In this document: positions 17,469 to 24,288 of the stretch, in pieces
How the letters are laid out: every line of letters begins with the position of its first letter
Numbering within the stretch: the first letter of the stretch is position 1
Assembly (NCBI GenBank): GCA_030430205.1
Contig: JAUIGE010000002.1
Coordinates: 248,001 to 312,000 of the forward strand
Direction of reading: 5' to 3'
From: Bacteroidia bacterium
Lineage (GTDB): Bacteria; Bacteroidota; Bacteroidia; J057
DNA length: 64,000 nt
Program-made: the position numbers and the translations under genes
The notes under the pieces: generated by a model
The model's database searches: none
What the model saw: only the letters and a program-made list of their open reading frames with translations
Told to the model about the DNA's origin: nothing

Positions 17469-18917
17469 CTATGTTTCTTTTTTTCTCTTCAGGATTTTGG
17501 TTGTCCATAAAATGGTTTCGAATCGTTCAAGGCCTCTTTTGAATGTAATAGGCCCTGGAGGTCTTTGTGAGGCATATCCCTTCCATCCCCCCAGTCTTGC
17601 TATGATCCAAGCAGCCCATCTGAGATCCTGTGGTTCATATGGGTTTTGCTGTTTTTGAGTTTTTCCTTCTAGCTCAGGGAGTATTTCTTTGAGACAAAGT
17701 TGTTCCTCAGCATCAAAGATGATTTCGATAGGTAGAGGCTGCGTAGCCTTTTTTGCCTGATCAAGTTGGAGTACTTTGGCCGCAGCAGTCATAGCGATAA
17801 TGGATTGTTTGACGATTGCTTTAGGACTTTGAAACTGGGTTGCCTCAATGTCCAGTCCTTGTTTCTTAAGTAGCCTGAAAAGCTGTTCAATATGCCATCT
17901 TTTCAAATATAAGCTTACAATATACCATGCTTCCTCTATGGTCTGGATAGGTCTACTTGTAAGTAGACGCCAGTGGAGTGGCTCCTCGCCGAGTGGCACA
18001 TATAGAGAGTCTTCTAACACTTCAATAGCATAGAGAGGCCTACTTATGGGTTGGCTATCTTTACCCATGTTAGCGGGAAAATTCGGCTGAAAAGGGAAAT
18101 AGCGCAACTGAAGGCTGGTTTTTCGAGCTGTTCTCCGCTTCCGTTTCCCACTTGATTTGCTGTAATGATCAAGTTGACGTAACTGAACTTGTTTGCAGGA
18201 TTGCCATGAGGTTGACTCAAAAAGAGAGTTTAAACGCCCCTGTTGGCCCGTATCAATTCTTCTGCCTTTTCGATTAACCCGCGAACGAATCAGGATTTCG
18301 GCCCGCTCCATTTCAAGAATATGTGCCATCACGGCATAGCTGTCGCCCCCTCGATCCATCACATAGGTCACGCGTTGCGCCTCGGTGAGCTGCTTGTGGC
18401 TATTGGAAGCTGCGAGTGCCCAAGCATAAGAAGCAAGCTGTTCAAAAGGCAAGGCACGCCGTTTGATACGTTGCTTGAGCGTAATTTCCCTTGTCGATTC
18501 TGTAGGGGGAACACAGTGGTGAACGATATCTGAGAGCCCATAAACCAAGTCACTATGCTCATCAATTGCTAAACCAGCAAACAGCGAAAAACCGGCCGAT
18601 TTATTGTTGGCAGAAACCCCTATCCACGTATCTGGGCCATGGGTTTCAACCCGATAACGGGCGTCACTAGGAGCTATCGTGATCGAGGTCTCGTCGATCA
18701 GCACAAGAACATCTCGACCTTGAGAGAAGCTTGATCTGAGTCGGCTACACACCGATATTAACTCCCCTACTTCGACTGCTGGATTGTTGATAAAACGATA
18801 GGCTTGCATACTTTCGGAAGAACTGTTGCAAAACCGATGAACCGTACTACTAAGCCGCTTGCTCATCTTCTCTAATATCGAGGCAAAGGCGCGTTGACGA
18901 CGGGAATCACCAAAATC
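17469..18917 (-). CDS. IS4-family (Tn5-like) DDE transposase
   Basis: The first ATG is at 18866 and gives 465 residues. The conserved family N-terminus (DFGDSRRQRAF) lies upstream in the same frame at ~18917-18885, and the frame stays open to 18989 without an ATG. The start shown is therefore a minimum for the conserved domain. Either a non-ATG start is used or a frameshift has hit the 5' end. DDE motifs are LVLIDETSI (first D), VTYVMDRGGDSY (second D) and the YREK signature YLKRWHIEQLFRLLKKQG with the catalytic Glu. YRFINNP and WIIARLGGW also match the Tn5 transposase layout. It is bounded by the IS ends, with only ~17 bp after the stop. Confidence 0.88.
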   Translation of the reverse strand, partial: DFGDSRRQRAFASILEKMSKRLSSTVHRFCNSSSESMQAYRFINNPAVEVGELISVCSRLRSSFSQGRDVLVLIDETSITIAPSDARYRVETHGPDTWIGVSANNKSAGFSLFAGLAIDEHSDLVYGLSDIVHHCVPPTESTREITLKQRIKRRALPFEQLASYAWALAASNSHKQLTEAQRVTYVMDRGGDSYAVMAHILEMERAEILIRSRVNRKGRRIDTGQQGRLNSLFESTSWQSCKQVQLRQLDHYSKSSGKRKRRTARKTSLQLRYFPFQPNFPANMGKDSQPISRPLYAIEVLEDSLYVPLGEEPLHWRLLTSRPIQTIEEAWYIVSLYLKRWHIEQLFRLLKKQGLDIEATQFQSPKAIVKQSIIAMTAAAKVLQLDQAKKATQPLPIEIIFDAEEQLCLKEILPELEGKTQKQQNPYEPQDLRWAAWIIARLGGWKGYASQRPPGPITFKRGLERFETILWTTKILKRKKET

Positions 18918-19028
18918 ATGACGATATTGTTGACCATAACCTAGCAGACAAAAATTACCCCGTCGGCTCGTAGGAAAAAAATTTGAAGATTACTCATAAC
19001 CTCAAAAGTAGTACAAATTTATGTAATA

Positions 19029-19047
19029 AGATGTGTATAGACCGTAG
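19029..19047 (-). repeat. Right terminal inverted repeat of the IS (19 bp)
   Basis: Read inward it is CTACGGTCTATACACATCT, and its inner end matches the Tn5 mosaic-end core TATACACATCT. Confidence 0.88.
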
Positions 19048-19056
19048 CCCTGCGGG
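19048..19056. repeat. 9-bp target site duplication, right copy
   Basis: CCCTGCGGG matches 17424-17432. Removing the IS and one copy restores a GCCCCTGCGGGGC palindrome. Confidence 0.9.
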
Positions 19057-19080
19057 GCTTCTTTGCCGTCTAAAATATGT

Positions 19081-19256
19081 AGGAATGCGAATCAAGAGTT
19101 GAATACATGGAGCGGATTACGCGCAAAACCAGCCGCAAGGCCCGAAATCCACTCCAGCGATTTGTTTTCAAGCTACTTTAGTAGCTTTTATTCTGCTTTT
19201 CAAAGAAAAGCTGGCGTGGATGGAGCCTGCTCCTCAACCCTTGATTCGCATTAGGA
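19081..19256. repeat. Candidate MITE-like element with 19-bp inverted ends
   Basis: AATGCGAATCAAGAGTTGA near the left and its complement TCAACCCTTGATTCGCATT near the right match at 18 of 19 positions and lie about 150 bp apart. Between them are small hairpins (AGCTACTTTAGTAGCT; CTTTTCAAAGAAAAG) and no gene. The rest of the gap up to the protease gene shows nothing else. Confidence 0.4.
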
Positions 19257-19361
19257 ATACTTTTTCCGCCCTCAGCAGATGACTTTTTCCCTCTCTCCTC
19301 CATCTATACATAAAATTTACCTCTTATCTTAGCGTTTGCTTTTCAATAAAATATCTCCAAC

Positions 19362-20630
19362 ATGCTAAAGCACACTATTCTCTTCTTTTGCTGCTGCCTG
19401 GGCTTTCTGGCAGCGCCTCTGATGGGGCAATCCCAGTTTAATGAACTAAACTACAATGGTGTATACCAGTCCGAGCGGATGGGCATCGTCAATGACAGCC
19501 ACTTTTACCTCAAATTTTATGCGGATGGCACTGTGCTCCGCACCTATGGAGACCTGACCAAAGAGTCGGTCCAGCAGATAAAAACACGCCTCAACAAGGC
19601 TAGTGCCATCACCATGAGCAATTCTGTTAAGTCAACGACTTATCGCAAGTTTGGGAATAAGCTCAGCTTCAATTTTGGAAGTAATGGCTACACGGAATCC
19701 TATGAGATGATGATTATCTCCTATGGCCTTACCGGAAAGTACAGCAGTGCCCTTATCAAACGCGATGAGCGATATACGTTCTTGCCTGATTTGATGCCTC
19801 CCAGCCAGCTTTTCTCTACGAATAATGCGGGTTCAAATACAAGTTCAAATTCAAACGCCAATTCAGGCACTTCTACAGATCGTCTTTCCGGGCTTCTGAG
19901 CACTTCCAGCACCCAGCCCAAAATCTACGCCGTCCTCGTCGGCGTGGCGGATTACAAGCATATCAATGCCTTGCGCTATACCGACGATGATGCTTTTCGC
20001 CTCTATGCTTTTCTCAAAAGCCCCGAGGGAGGCGCTCTGCCTGACAACCAGATCGAGGTGCTGATCGATGAAGCTGCCACCAAAAACAAAATCCTGGAGG
20101 CCATGCGCCGCCAGTTTCTCAAGGCAGGCCCCAATGATGTCATCCTTTTTTACTTCTCCGGCCATGGCGCGCCGGGTTCTTTTGTGCCGGTGGATTTTGA
20201 TGGCTACAGCAACCTGCTGGATCATCAGAGCATTCGGAATATTTTTGACCAAAGCAGGGCCAAACACAAAGTCGTCATCGCTGATGCCTGCCACAGCGGC
20301 AGCCTCAACAAAGGCGTGAAATCAGGCTTCGGAGGCCTGGATAGCTATTATACAAGCCTTAATAATACCACCGGAGGCCTGGCCCTCTTCATGTCTTCCA
20401 AGGCAGAAGAGACTTCCCTCGAAGTGGGCGGCCTGCGCCAAAGTGTCTTCACTTATTATCTGCTGGAAGGCCTCAAGGGAAAAGCCGACAGAAATTTCAA
20501 TAAGGTGATAACCATACAGGAGTTATATACCTATGTGAAAAACAATGTGAGCAGCTACACTGCCAACAGCCAAAGCCCCGTCATCAATGGTAGTTATGAT
20601 CCTAATATGCCACTTGGCATAGTTCGTTGA
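19362..20630 (+). CDS. Secreted caspase-like protease (peptidase C14 family)
   Basis: The protein has 422 residues and a signal peptide (MLKHTILFFCCCLGFLAAPL). An N-terminal beta-rich domain (to ~150) is followed by a Ser/Asn-rich linker (~155-180) and a caspase p20-like domain. The latter starts at IYAVLVGVADY, with the catalytic His268 in FYFSGHGA and Cys310 in IADACHSGS. It is a metacaspase-like cysteine protease or a relative, predicted outside the cytoplasm. There is no T9SS domain. It stands alone; the next gene begins after a tandem repeat array. The role is unknown, and many bacterial C14 proteins act in signalling or cell death. Both catalytic residues are present, so activity is likely. 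Confidence 0.88.
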   Translation: MLKHTILFFCCCLGFLAAPLMGQSQFNELNYNGVYQSERMGIVNDSHFYLKFYADGTVLRTYGDLTKESVQQIKTRLNKASAITMSNSVKSTTYRKFGNKLSFNFGSNGYTESYEMMIISYGLTGKYSSALIKRDERYTFLPDLMPPSQLFSTNNAGSNTSSNSNANSGTSTDRLSGLLSTSSTQPKIYAVLVGVADYKHINALRYTDDDAFRLYAFLKSPEGGALPDNQIEVLIDEAATKNKILEAMRRQFLKAGPNDVILFYFSGHGAPGSFVPVDFDGYSNLLDHQSIRNIFDQSRAKHKVVIADACHSGSLNKGVKSGFGGLDSYYTSLNNTTGGLALFMSSKAEETSLEVGGLRQSVFTYYLLEGLKGKADRNFNKVITIQELYTYVKNNVSSYTANSQSPVINGSYDPNMPLGIVR

Positions 20631-20641
20631 GAATTTTCTCC

Positions 20642-20649
20642 TATCTTTG
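20642..20649 (+). promoter_or_regulatory. Candidate -7 element TATCTTTG for the PfkB gene
   Basis: TATCTTTG is a perfect match to TAnnTTTG, but no well-spaced -33 TTG is seen. Transcription from here would put the CCCGAAA repeat array in the 5' leader. Confidence 0.45.
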
Positions 20650-20660
20650 GCACCGGATTT

Positions 20661-20739
20661 GAAACCCGAAACTCAAAACCCGAAACCCGAAACTCAAAAC
20701 CCGAAACTCAAAACCCGAAACTCGAAACCCGAAACTCAA
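20661..20739. repeat. Tandem repeat array of CCCGAAACTCAAAA words
   Basis: The words CCCGAAA and CTCAAAA alternate over ~79 bp in front of the PfkB gene. The same CCCGAAA/CCCAAAA words recur at 48842-48881 and, inverted, at 54413-54460. Confidence 0.8.
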
Positions 20740-20752
20740 AAAACATTCTTAT

Positions 20753-21673
20753 ATGAGCTTAGTAGCAGTAGGATCTATGGCTTTTGATGCCATAGAAACA
20801 CCTTTTGGAAAGACAGACAAAATTCTCGGCGGTGCCGCCACATATATTTCACTTGCAGCTTCTTATTTCGTCAAGCCCGTCAAGGCAATCTCGGTCGTTG
20901 GATATGACTTTGGTGATGCCAATATCGGCATGTTGAAGGCGCATGGCGTCGATATGGAAGGCGTACAGGTCAAAAAAGATGAAAAGTCTTTTTTCTGGTC
21001 CGGGCGCTATCATACGGATATGAATAGCCGTGATACCCTGGTCACAGAGTTGAATGTGCTGGCCACATTTGATCCCCAGGTGCCTGATTCTTATCAGGAT
21101 TGTGAGTACCTGCTGCTCGGCAATCTCTCTCCTGACGTACAACGTCAGGTCATTGAGCGCATGGAAAACCGCCCCCGGCTCATCGCCCTGGACACCATGA
21201 ATTTCTGGATGGACATCGCCCTCGATAGCTTGTATGCTACGCTCAAGTTGATTGATGTCCTCATCATCAATGATGAAGAAGCACGCCAGCTTTCAGGAGA
21301 ATATTCTCTGCTCAAAGCCGCCAAGGTCATCATGGCCATGGGCCCTCAATATCTTGTCATCAAAAAAGGAGAGCATGGCGCATTGCTCTTTAACGGGGGA
21401 GAAGTATTCTCCGCACCCGGCCTGCCCCTCGAAGAAGTCTTCGATCCCACAGGTGCCGGCGATACCTTTGCCGGTGGTTTTATCGGCCACCTCGCGAAGT
21501 CAGGCGATATTTCCTTTACCAATATGAAGCGTGCCGTCATTTATGGCAGTGCCATGGCAAGCTATTGTGTGGAAAAATTCGGCCCTGAAAAACTGCAAAG
21601 CCTTAAGTATGAGGATATTGACAGCCGCGTAGAAGAGTTTGTCAGACTCGCTCATTTTGAACTTGAATTTTAA
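20753..21673 (+). CDS. PfkB-family carbohydrate kinase
   Basis: A 306-residue ribokinase-fold protein. The N-terminal GG motif (KILGGAATYISLAA) and the C-terminal signature DPTGAGDTFAGGF (231-243, with catalytic base Asp237 in GAGD) are intact. Such kinases phosphorylate sugars, nucleosides or similar small molecules with ATP in the cytoplasm. The middle part (SFFWSGRYHTDMNSRDTLV) could contact substrate but does not name it. Adenosine kinase-like and ribokinase-like substrates are both possible. It is a single-gene unit behind a repeat-rich leader. The family is firm; the substrate is not known. Confidence 0.93.
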   Translation: MSLVAVGSMAFDAIETPFGKTDKILGGAATYISLAASYFVKPVKAISVVGYDFGDANIGMLKAHGVDMEGVQVKKDEKSFFWSGRYHTDMNSRDTLVTELNVLATFDPQVPDSYQDCEYLLLGNLSPDVQRQVIERMENRPRLIALDTMNFWMDIALDSLYATLKLIDVLIINDEEARQLSGEYSLLKAAKVIMAMGPQYLVIKKGEHGALLFNGGEVFSAPGLPLEEVFDPTGAGDTFAGGFIGHLAKSGDISFTNMKRAVIYGSAMASYCVEKFGPEKLQSLKYEDIDSRVEEFVRLAHFELEF

Positions 21674-21714
21674 CGAAGACTTTTCGTTAAGCTAAAGAAG
21701 AGCTAGTGCCGGAG

Positions 21715-21825
21715 GTAGTAGGCAGTTGCTGGTAGGCAGTTTGCAGTTATTTGAAGCTCGTTGATAATCAACACTTTATACTTACTGCATGCTGCAAACT
21801 ACATACTGCCAGCTGCACTGGTTTT
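21715..21825. repeat. Inverted GCAGT/ACTGC word repeats
   Basis: The left side (GGCAGTTGCTGGTAGGCAGT) and right side (ACTGCATGCTGCAAAC, ACTGCCAGCTGCAC) are imperfect complements, so the region can fold into a long hairpin between two same-strand genes. It resembles the arrays at 22801-22950 and 49841-49890. Confidence 0.55.
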
Positions 21826-21870
21826 TTTGCCGGATTTTGCTAAATTGATTAACACACAAACCTCTTCTTT

Positions 21871-22797
21871 ATGATAAACTTGCTCTACTCGTACAGGCGT
21901 AGTTGCCTGATTTTACTCAGTTGTTTTCTTCTCACCCCTCAGCTTCATTCTCAGATTTACCGCTCATTCTCCTCTGCCGGGACAGATATCTATTTCCGTA
22001 CTTTTGGAGAAGGGGAAACCATTGTTTTGCTATCAGGTGGCCCGGGGATCAGCTCCGAGCAAATCATTGATATAGCGGAAAAACTGGGCGAAAACCACCA
22101 GGCTGTCTTGCTGGACCAAAGAGGAACCGGCAAGTCTGAGCTGGATGCCGTCAACGCCAGCACGCTCAATCTGTCCCTCATCGTAGAGGACCTGGAAGCG
22201 CTGCGAAAGACCCTAAAAGCAAAAAAACTGACCATCGTAGGCCATTCCTGGGGAGCTATGTATGCGATGCTTTATGCGAAAGCCTATCCCCAGCGCATCA
22301 AAAAAATGGTGCTGGTCAGCACAGGGGGCGTCAACATGGGTTTTTATGACCGCTACCGCGAAAATTTGCTCGCCAAATACTCCGCTCAGGAGTTGACACG
22401 ACTCAAATACCTCAACCAATTGCGGCGGGCAGGCAGAGCCGATGCTGAGCTCGACCGCGAGTTCAGAACCCTGGAGTACAAGGCCCGGATCTACGACGAG
22501 TCCCAGTTGGAGGCCTACAGCCGGATTTTGTACAAAGGAAAATTTCACGATGAAGTACTGCAACAGCTTTTGGTACAAATACAGGAGCATTATGATGTAA
22601 AAGATGCTTTCACAGATTTTGACCAGGAAGTGCTCATCATCCAGGGCAAAGAATCGCCCATAGGCGAAGAAACCGCCCTCGAAGTGCTCGCCAATTTCCC
22701 CAATGCCCGCATCAAGTGGATACAGGAATGCGGACATTTTCCCTGGATCGAACAGCCACAGGCTTTTTATGAAGCGCTGAGGGGGTTTTTGGAGTGA
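21871..22797 (+). CDS. Exported alpha/beta hydrolase, proline iminopeptidase-like
   Basis: The protein has 308 residues and a signal peptide ([20 protein letters not shown]). The alpha/beta hydrolase core has the oxyanion motif [19 protein letters not shown], the nucleophile elbow [10 protein letters not shown] and the catalytic His in [15 protein letters not shown]-like and DQRG motifs are typical of prolyl aminopeptidases (family S33). The acid after strand 6 reads [10 protein letters not shown], where a GxxD Asp is expected, so Glu may serve or the residue may lie nearby. It probably cleaves small peptides or esters in the periplasm. It is followed by a 14-bp tandem repeat array. Confidence 0.87.
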   Translation: MINLLYSYRRSCLILLSCFLLTPQLHSQIYRSFSSAGTDIYFRTFGEGETIVLLSGGPGISSEQIIDIAEKLGENHQAVLLDQRGTGKSELDAVNASTLNLSLIVEDLEALRKTLKAKKLTIVGHSWGAMYAMLYAKAYPQRIKKMVLVSTGGVNMGFYDRYRENLLAKYSAQELTRLKYLNQLRRAGRADAELDREFRTLEYKARIYDESQLEAYSRILYKGKFHDEVLQQLLVQIQEHYDVKDAFTDFDQEVLIIQGKESPIGEETALEVLANFPNARIKWIQECGHFPWIEQPQAFYEALRGFLE

Positions 22798-22800
22798 GAG

Positions 22801-22950
22801 GCAGTGGGCAGTATGCAGTGGGCAGTATGCAGTGGGCAGTATGCAGTGGGCAGTATGCAGTGGGCAGTATGCAGTGGGCAGTATGCAGTGGGCAGTATGC
22901 AGTATATGAGCGCCTGAAGACTGCCAACTGAAAACTGCTAACTAAAATTC
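22801..22950. repeat. 14-bp tandem repeat GCAGTGGGCAGTAT and inverted ACTGC tail
   Basis: About 7.4 copies of the 14-bp unit (22801-22904) are followed by ACTGCCAACTGAAAACTGC words in the opposite sense, so the array can pair with its tail. It begins three bases after the hydrolase stop. Confidence 0.85.
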
Positions 22951-23009
22951 CCTGATAAGTTTTCGGTTGAATGCAGTTGGGATCAGCGTTATTTTTGAAG
23001 AAAAAAATC

Positions 23010-24068
23010 ATGACTACATTTCAGCGCCTGACCGACGACCGCATGTATGAAGCTTTGCTTGAAAAAGACCAGCAGTTTGAAGGGATATTTTTTGTTGGGG
23101 TAAAAACCACGGGTATTTTTTGCCGGCCGAGTTGTAGGGCGCGCAAGCCTAAGCGTGCGAACGTAGAGTTCTTCCCCGATACGCAGGCGGCCATCCTGCA
23201 CGGCTACCGCCCGTGCAAAGTCTGTCATCCGCTGAATGACAAGGACGAGACGCCCGATTACATCCGGCAATTGCTGGATGAGCTGCAGCAGCATCCCGAC
23301 CTCCGCATCAAAGATGCGGAACTGCGGCAGCGCGGCCTCGACCCGAACCGGGTCCGTCGCTGGTTCCACAGGAACCACAACATGACCTTTCAGGCCTACC
23401 AGCGCTGCCTGCGCATCAACCACGCCTTCGGCAACATCCGCCGGGGCGAGAACATCCCGCAGGCTGCCTTTGGCAGCGGCTATGACTCGCTCAGCGGATT
23501 CAACGAATCCTTTCGCAAGACGCTCGGCATCGTGCCGAGCAAAGCCCAGGATCGGCAGATCCTCCACATCACCCGTCTCACGACGCCGCTCGGCCCCATG
23601 CTGGCGGGCGCCACAGAGGCAGGCATCTGCCTGCTGGAGTTTGCCGACCGGCGCATGCTGGAGACCCAGCTCAAGCGCCTGCAAAAGCGCCTGAAAGCAA
23701 AATTGCTGCCCGGAGAGCATGCCTTCTTCGAGCCGCTGGCGGATCAGCTGCAAGCCTATTTCGAAGGAAAACTGACGCAATTTGAGCTGCCGCTCGACCT
23801 GGTCGGCACCGATTTCCAGACCACTGTCTGGCAGGAACTCATGACCATCCCCATGGGCGAGACACGCTCCTACCAGTCTCAGGCGCAGCATATCGGCAAG
23901 CCGAAGGCTGTGCGGGCCGTGGCCGGCGCCAATGGCGACAACAGCATCGCGATCATCGTGCCCTGCCATCGGGTGATCGGCTCAAATGGTCATTTGACGG
24001 GTTATGGAGGCGGGATCTGGCGGAAGGCCTGGCTGCTGGAGCATGAGGCGAAGGTGGTGGCTAGGTGA
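23010..24068 (+). CDS. ada: Ada-type methylated-DNA repair protein and AraC regulator
   Basis: The protein has 352 residues from the ATG at 23010. Domain one is the Ada zinc/methyl-acceptor domain, with four cysteines (C38 and C42 in FCRPSC; C69 and C72 in PCKVC) for methylphosphotriester repair. An AraC-type HTH follows (~85-185; [20 protein letters not shown]). The C-terminal O6-alkylguanine methyltransferase has the acceptor Cys319 in [11 protein letters not shown]. All three parts of E. coli Ada are present in order, so it should repair alkylated DNA and, when methylated, activate its own regulon. Codon use is GC-rich compared with its neighbours. Confidence 0.95.
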   Translation: MTTFQRLTDDRMYEALLEKDQQFEGIFFVGVKTTGIFCRPSCRARKPKRANVEFFPDTQAAILHGYRPCKVCHPLNDKDETPDYIRQLLDELQQHPDLRIKDAELRQRGLDPNRVRRWFHRNHNMTFQAYQRCLRINHAFGNIRRGENIPQAAFGSGYDSLSGFNESFRKTLGIVPSKAQDRQILHITRLTTPLGPMLAGATEAGICLLEFADRRMLETQLKRLQKRLKAKLLPGEHAFFEPLADQLQAYFEGKLTQFELPLDLVGTDFQTTVWQELMTIPMGETRSYQSQAQHIGKPKAVRAVAGANGDNSIAIIVPCHRVIGSNGHLTGYGGGIWRKAWLLEHEAKVVAR

Positions 24069-24098
24069 AGATGCGGCTGAGGCGCAAAGAGTAAGAAT

Positions 24099-24221
24099 GG
24101 ACGCAGATTTACGCTGATTGTTATGATAAAATTATGTTTGGACCCTAAAGAGGCTTAAAGTTTATGATCGGGCCATTTCTTAAAACATAAAAAATCATAA
24201 AGATCTGTGTAAATCTGCGTC
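24099..24221. repeat. Interspersed hairpin element, copy 1
   Basis: The left arm GGACGCAGATTTACGCTGAT and the right arm (ending GTGTAAATCTGCGTC) are complementary, with TTATGAT/ATCATAA inside them. The same design is found at 40661-40767. It fills most of the gap between the convergent ada and STAND genes. Confidence 0.65.
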
Positions 24222-24288
24222 AACTCTTCCTCTTCAAATGGGAGCAAATATTTTTGCACATTTACCGATATGGACCTGGCCTCGCTGT

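Larger units (their letters stand above)
17433..19047 (-). mobile_element. IS4-family insertion sequence with IS50/Tn5-like ends (1615 bp)
   Basis: The ends are CTACGGTCTATACACAAGT (17433-17451) and, read inward from the right, CTACGGTCTATACACATCT (19047-19029). The first 16 bases are identical. The last 11 of the left end match the Tn5 outside end (TATACACAAGT) and the last 11 of the right end match the Tn5 mosaic end (TATACACATCT), as I remember those sequences. A perfect 9-bp duplication flanks the element. It carries one transposase gene and sits inside a REP palindrome. The intact ends and target duplication suggest recent insertion. Confidence 0.93.

Noticed and set aside
18890-19004. 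Small separate gene starting at the minus-strand ATG 19004 (MSNLQIFFLRADG)
   Set aside because: It is only 18 codons long and lies within the IS leader. It is more likely part of a damaged or oddly started transposase.
22801-22904. Possible CRISPR array
   Set aside because: The units are 14 bp and directly adjacent with no unique spacers, and there are no cas genes. The same holds for the other word arrays.
23010-23969. Minus-strand frame of over 300 codons inside ada
   Set aside because: It is a GC-rich gene shadow. The plus strand has three conserved Ada domains with all catalytic cysteines.
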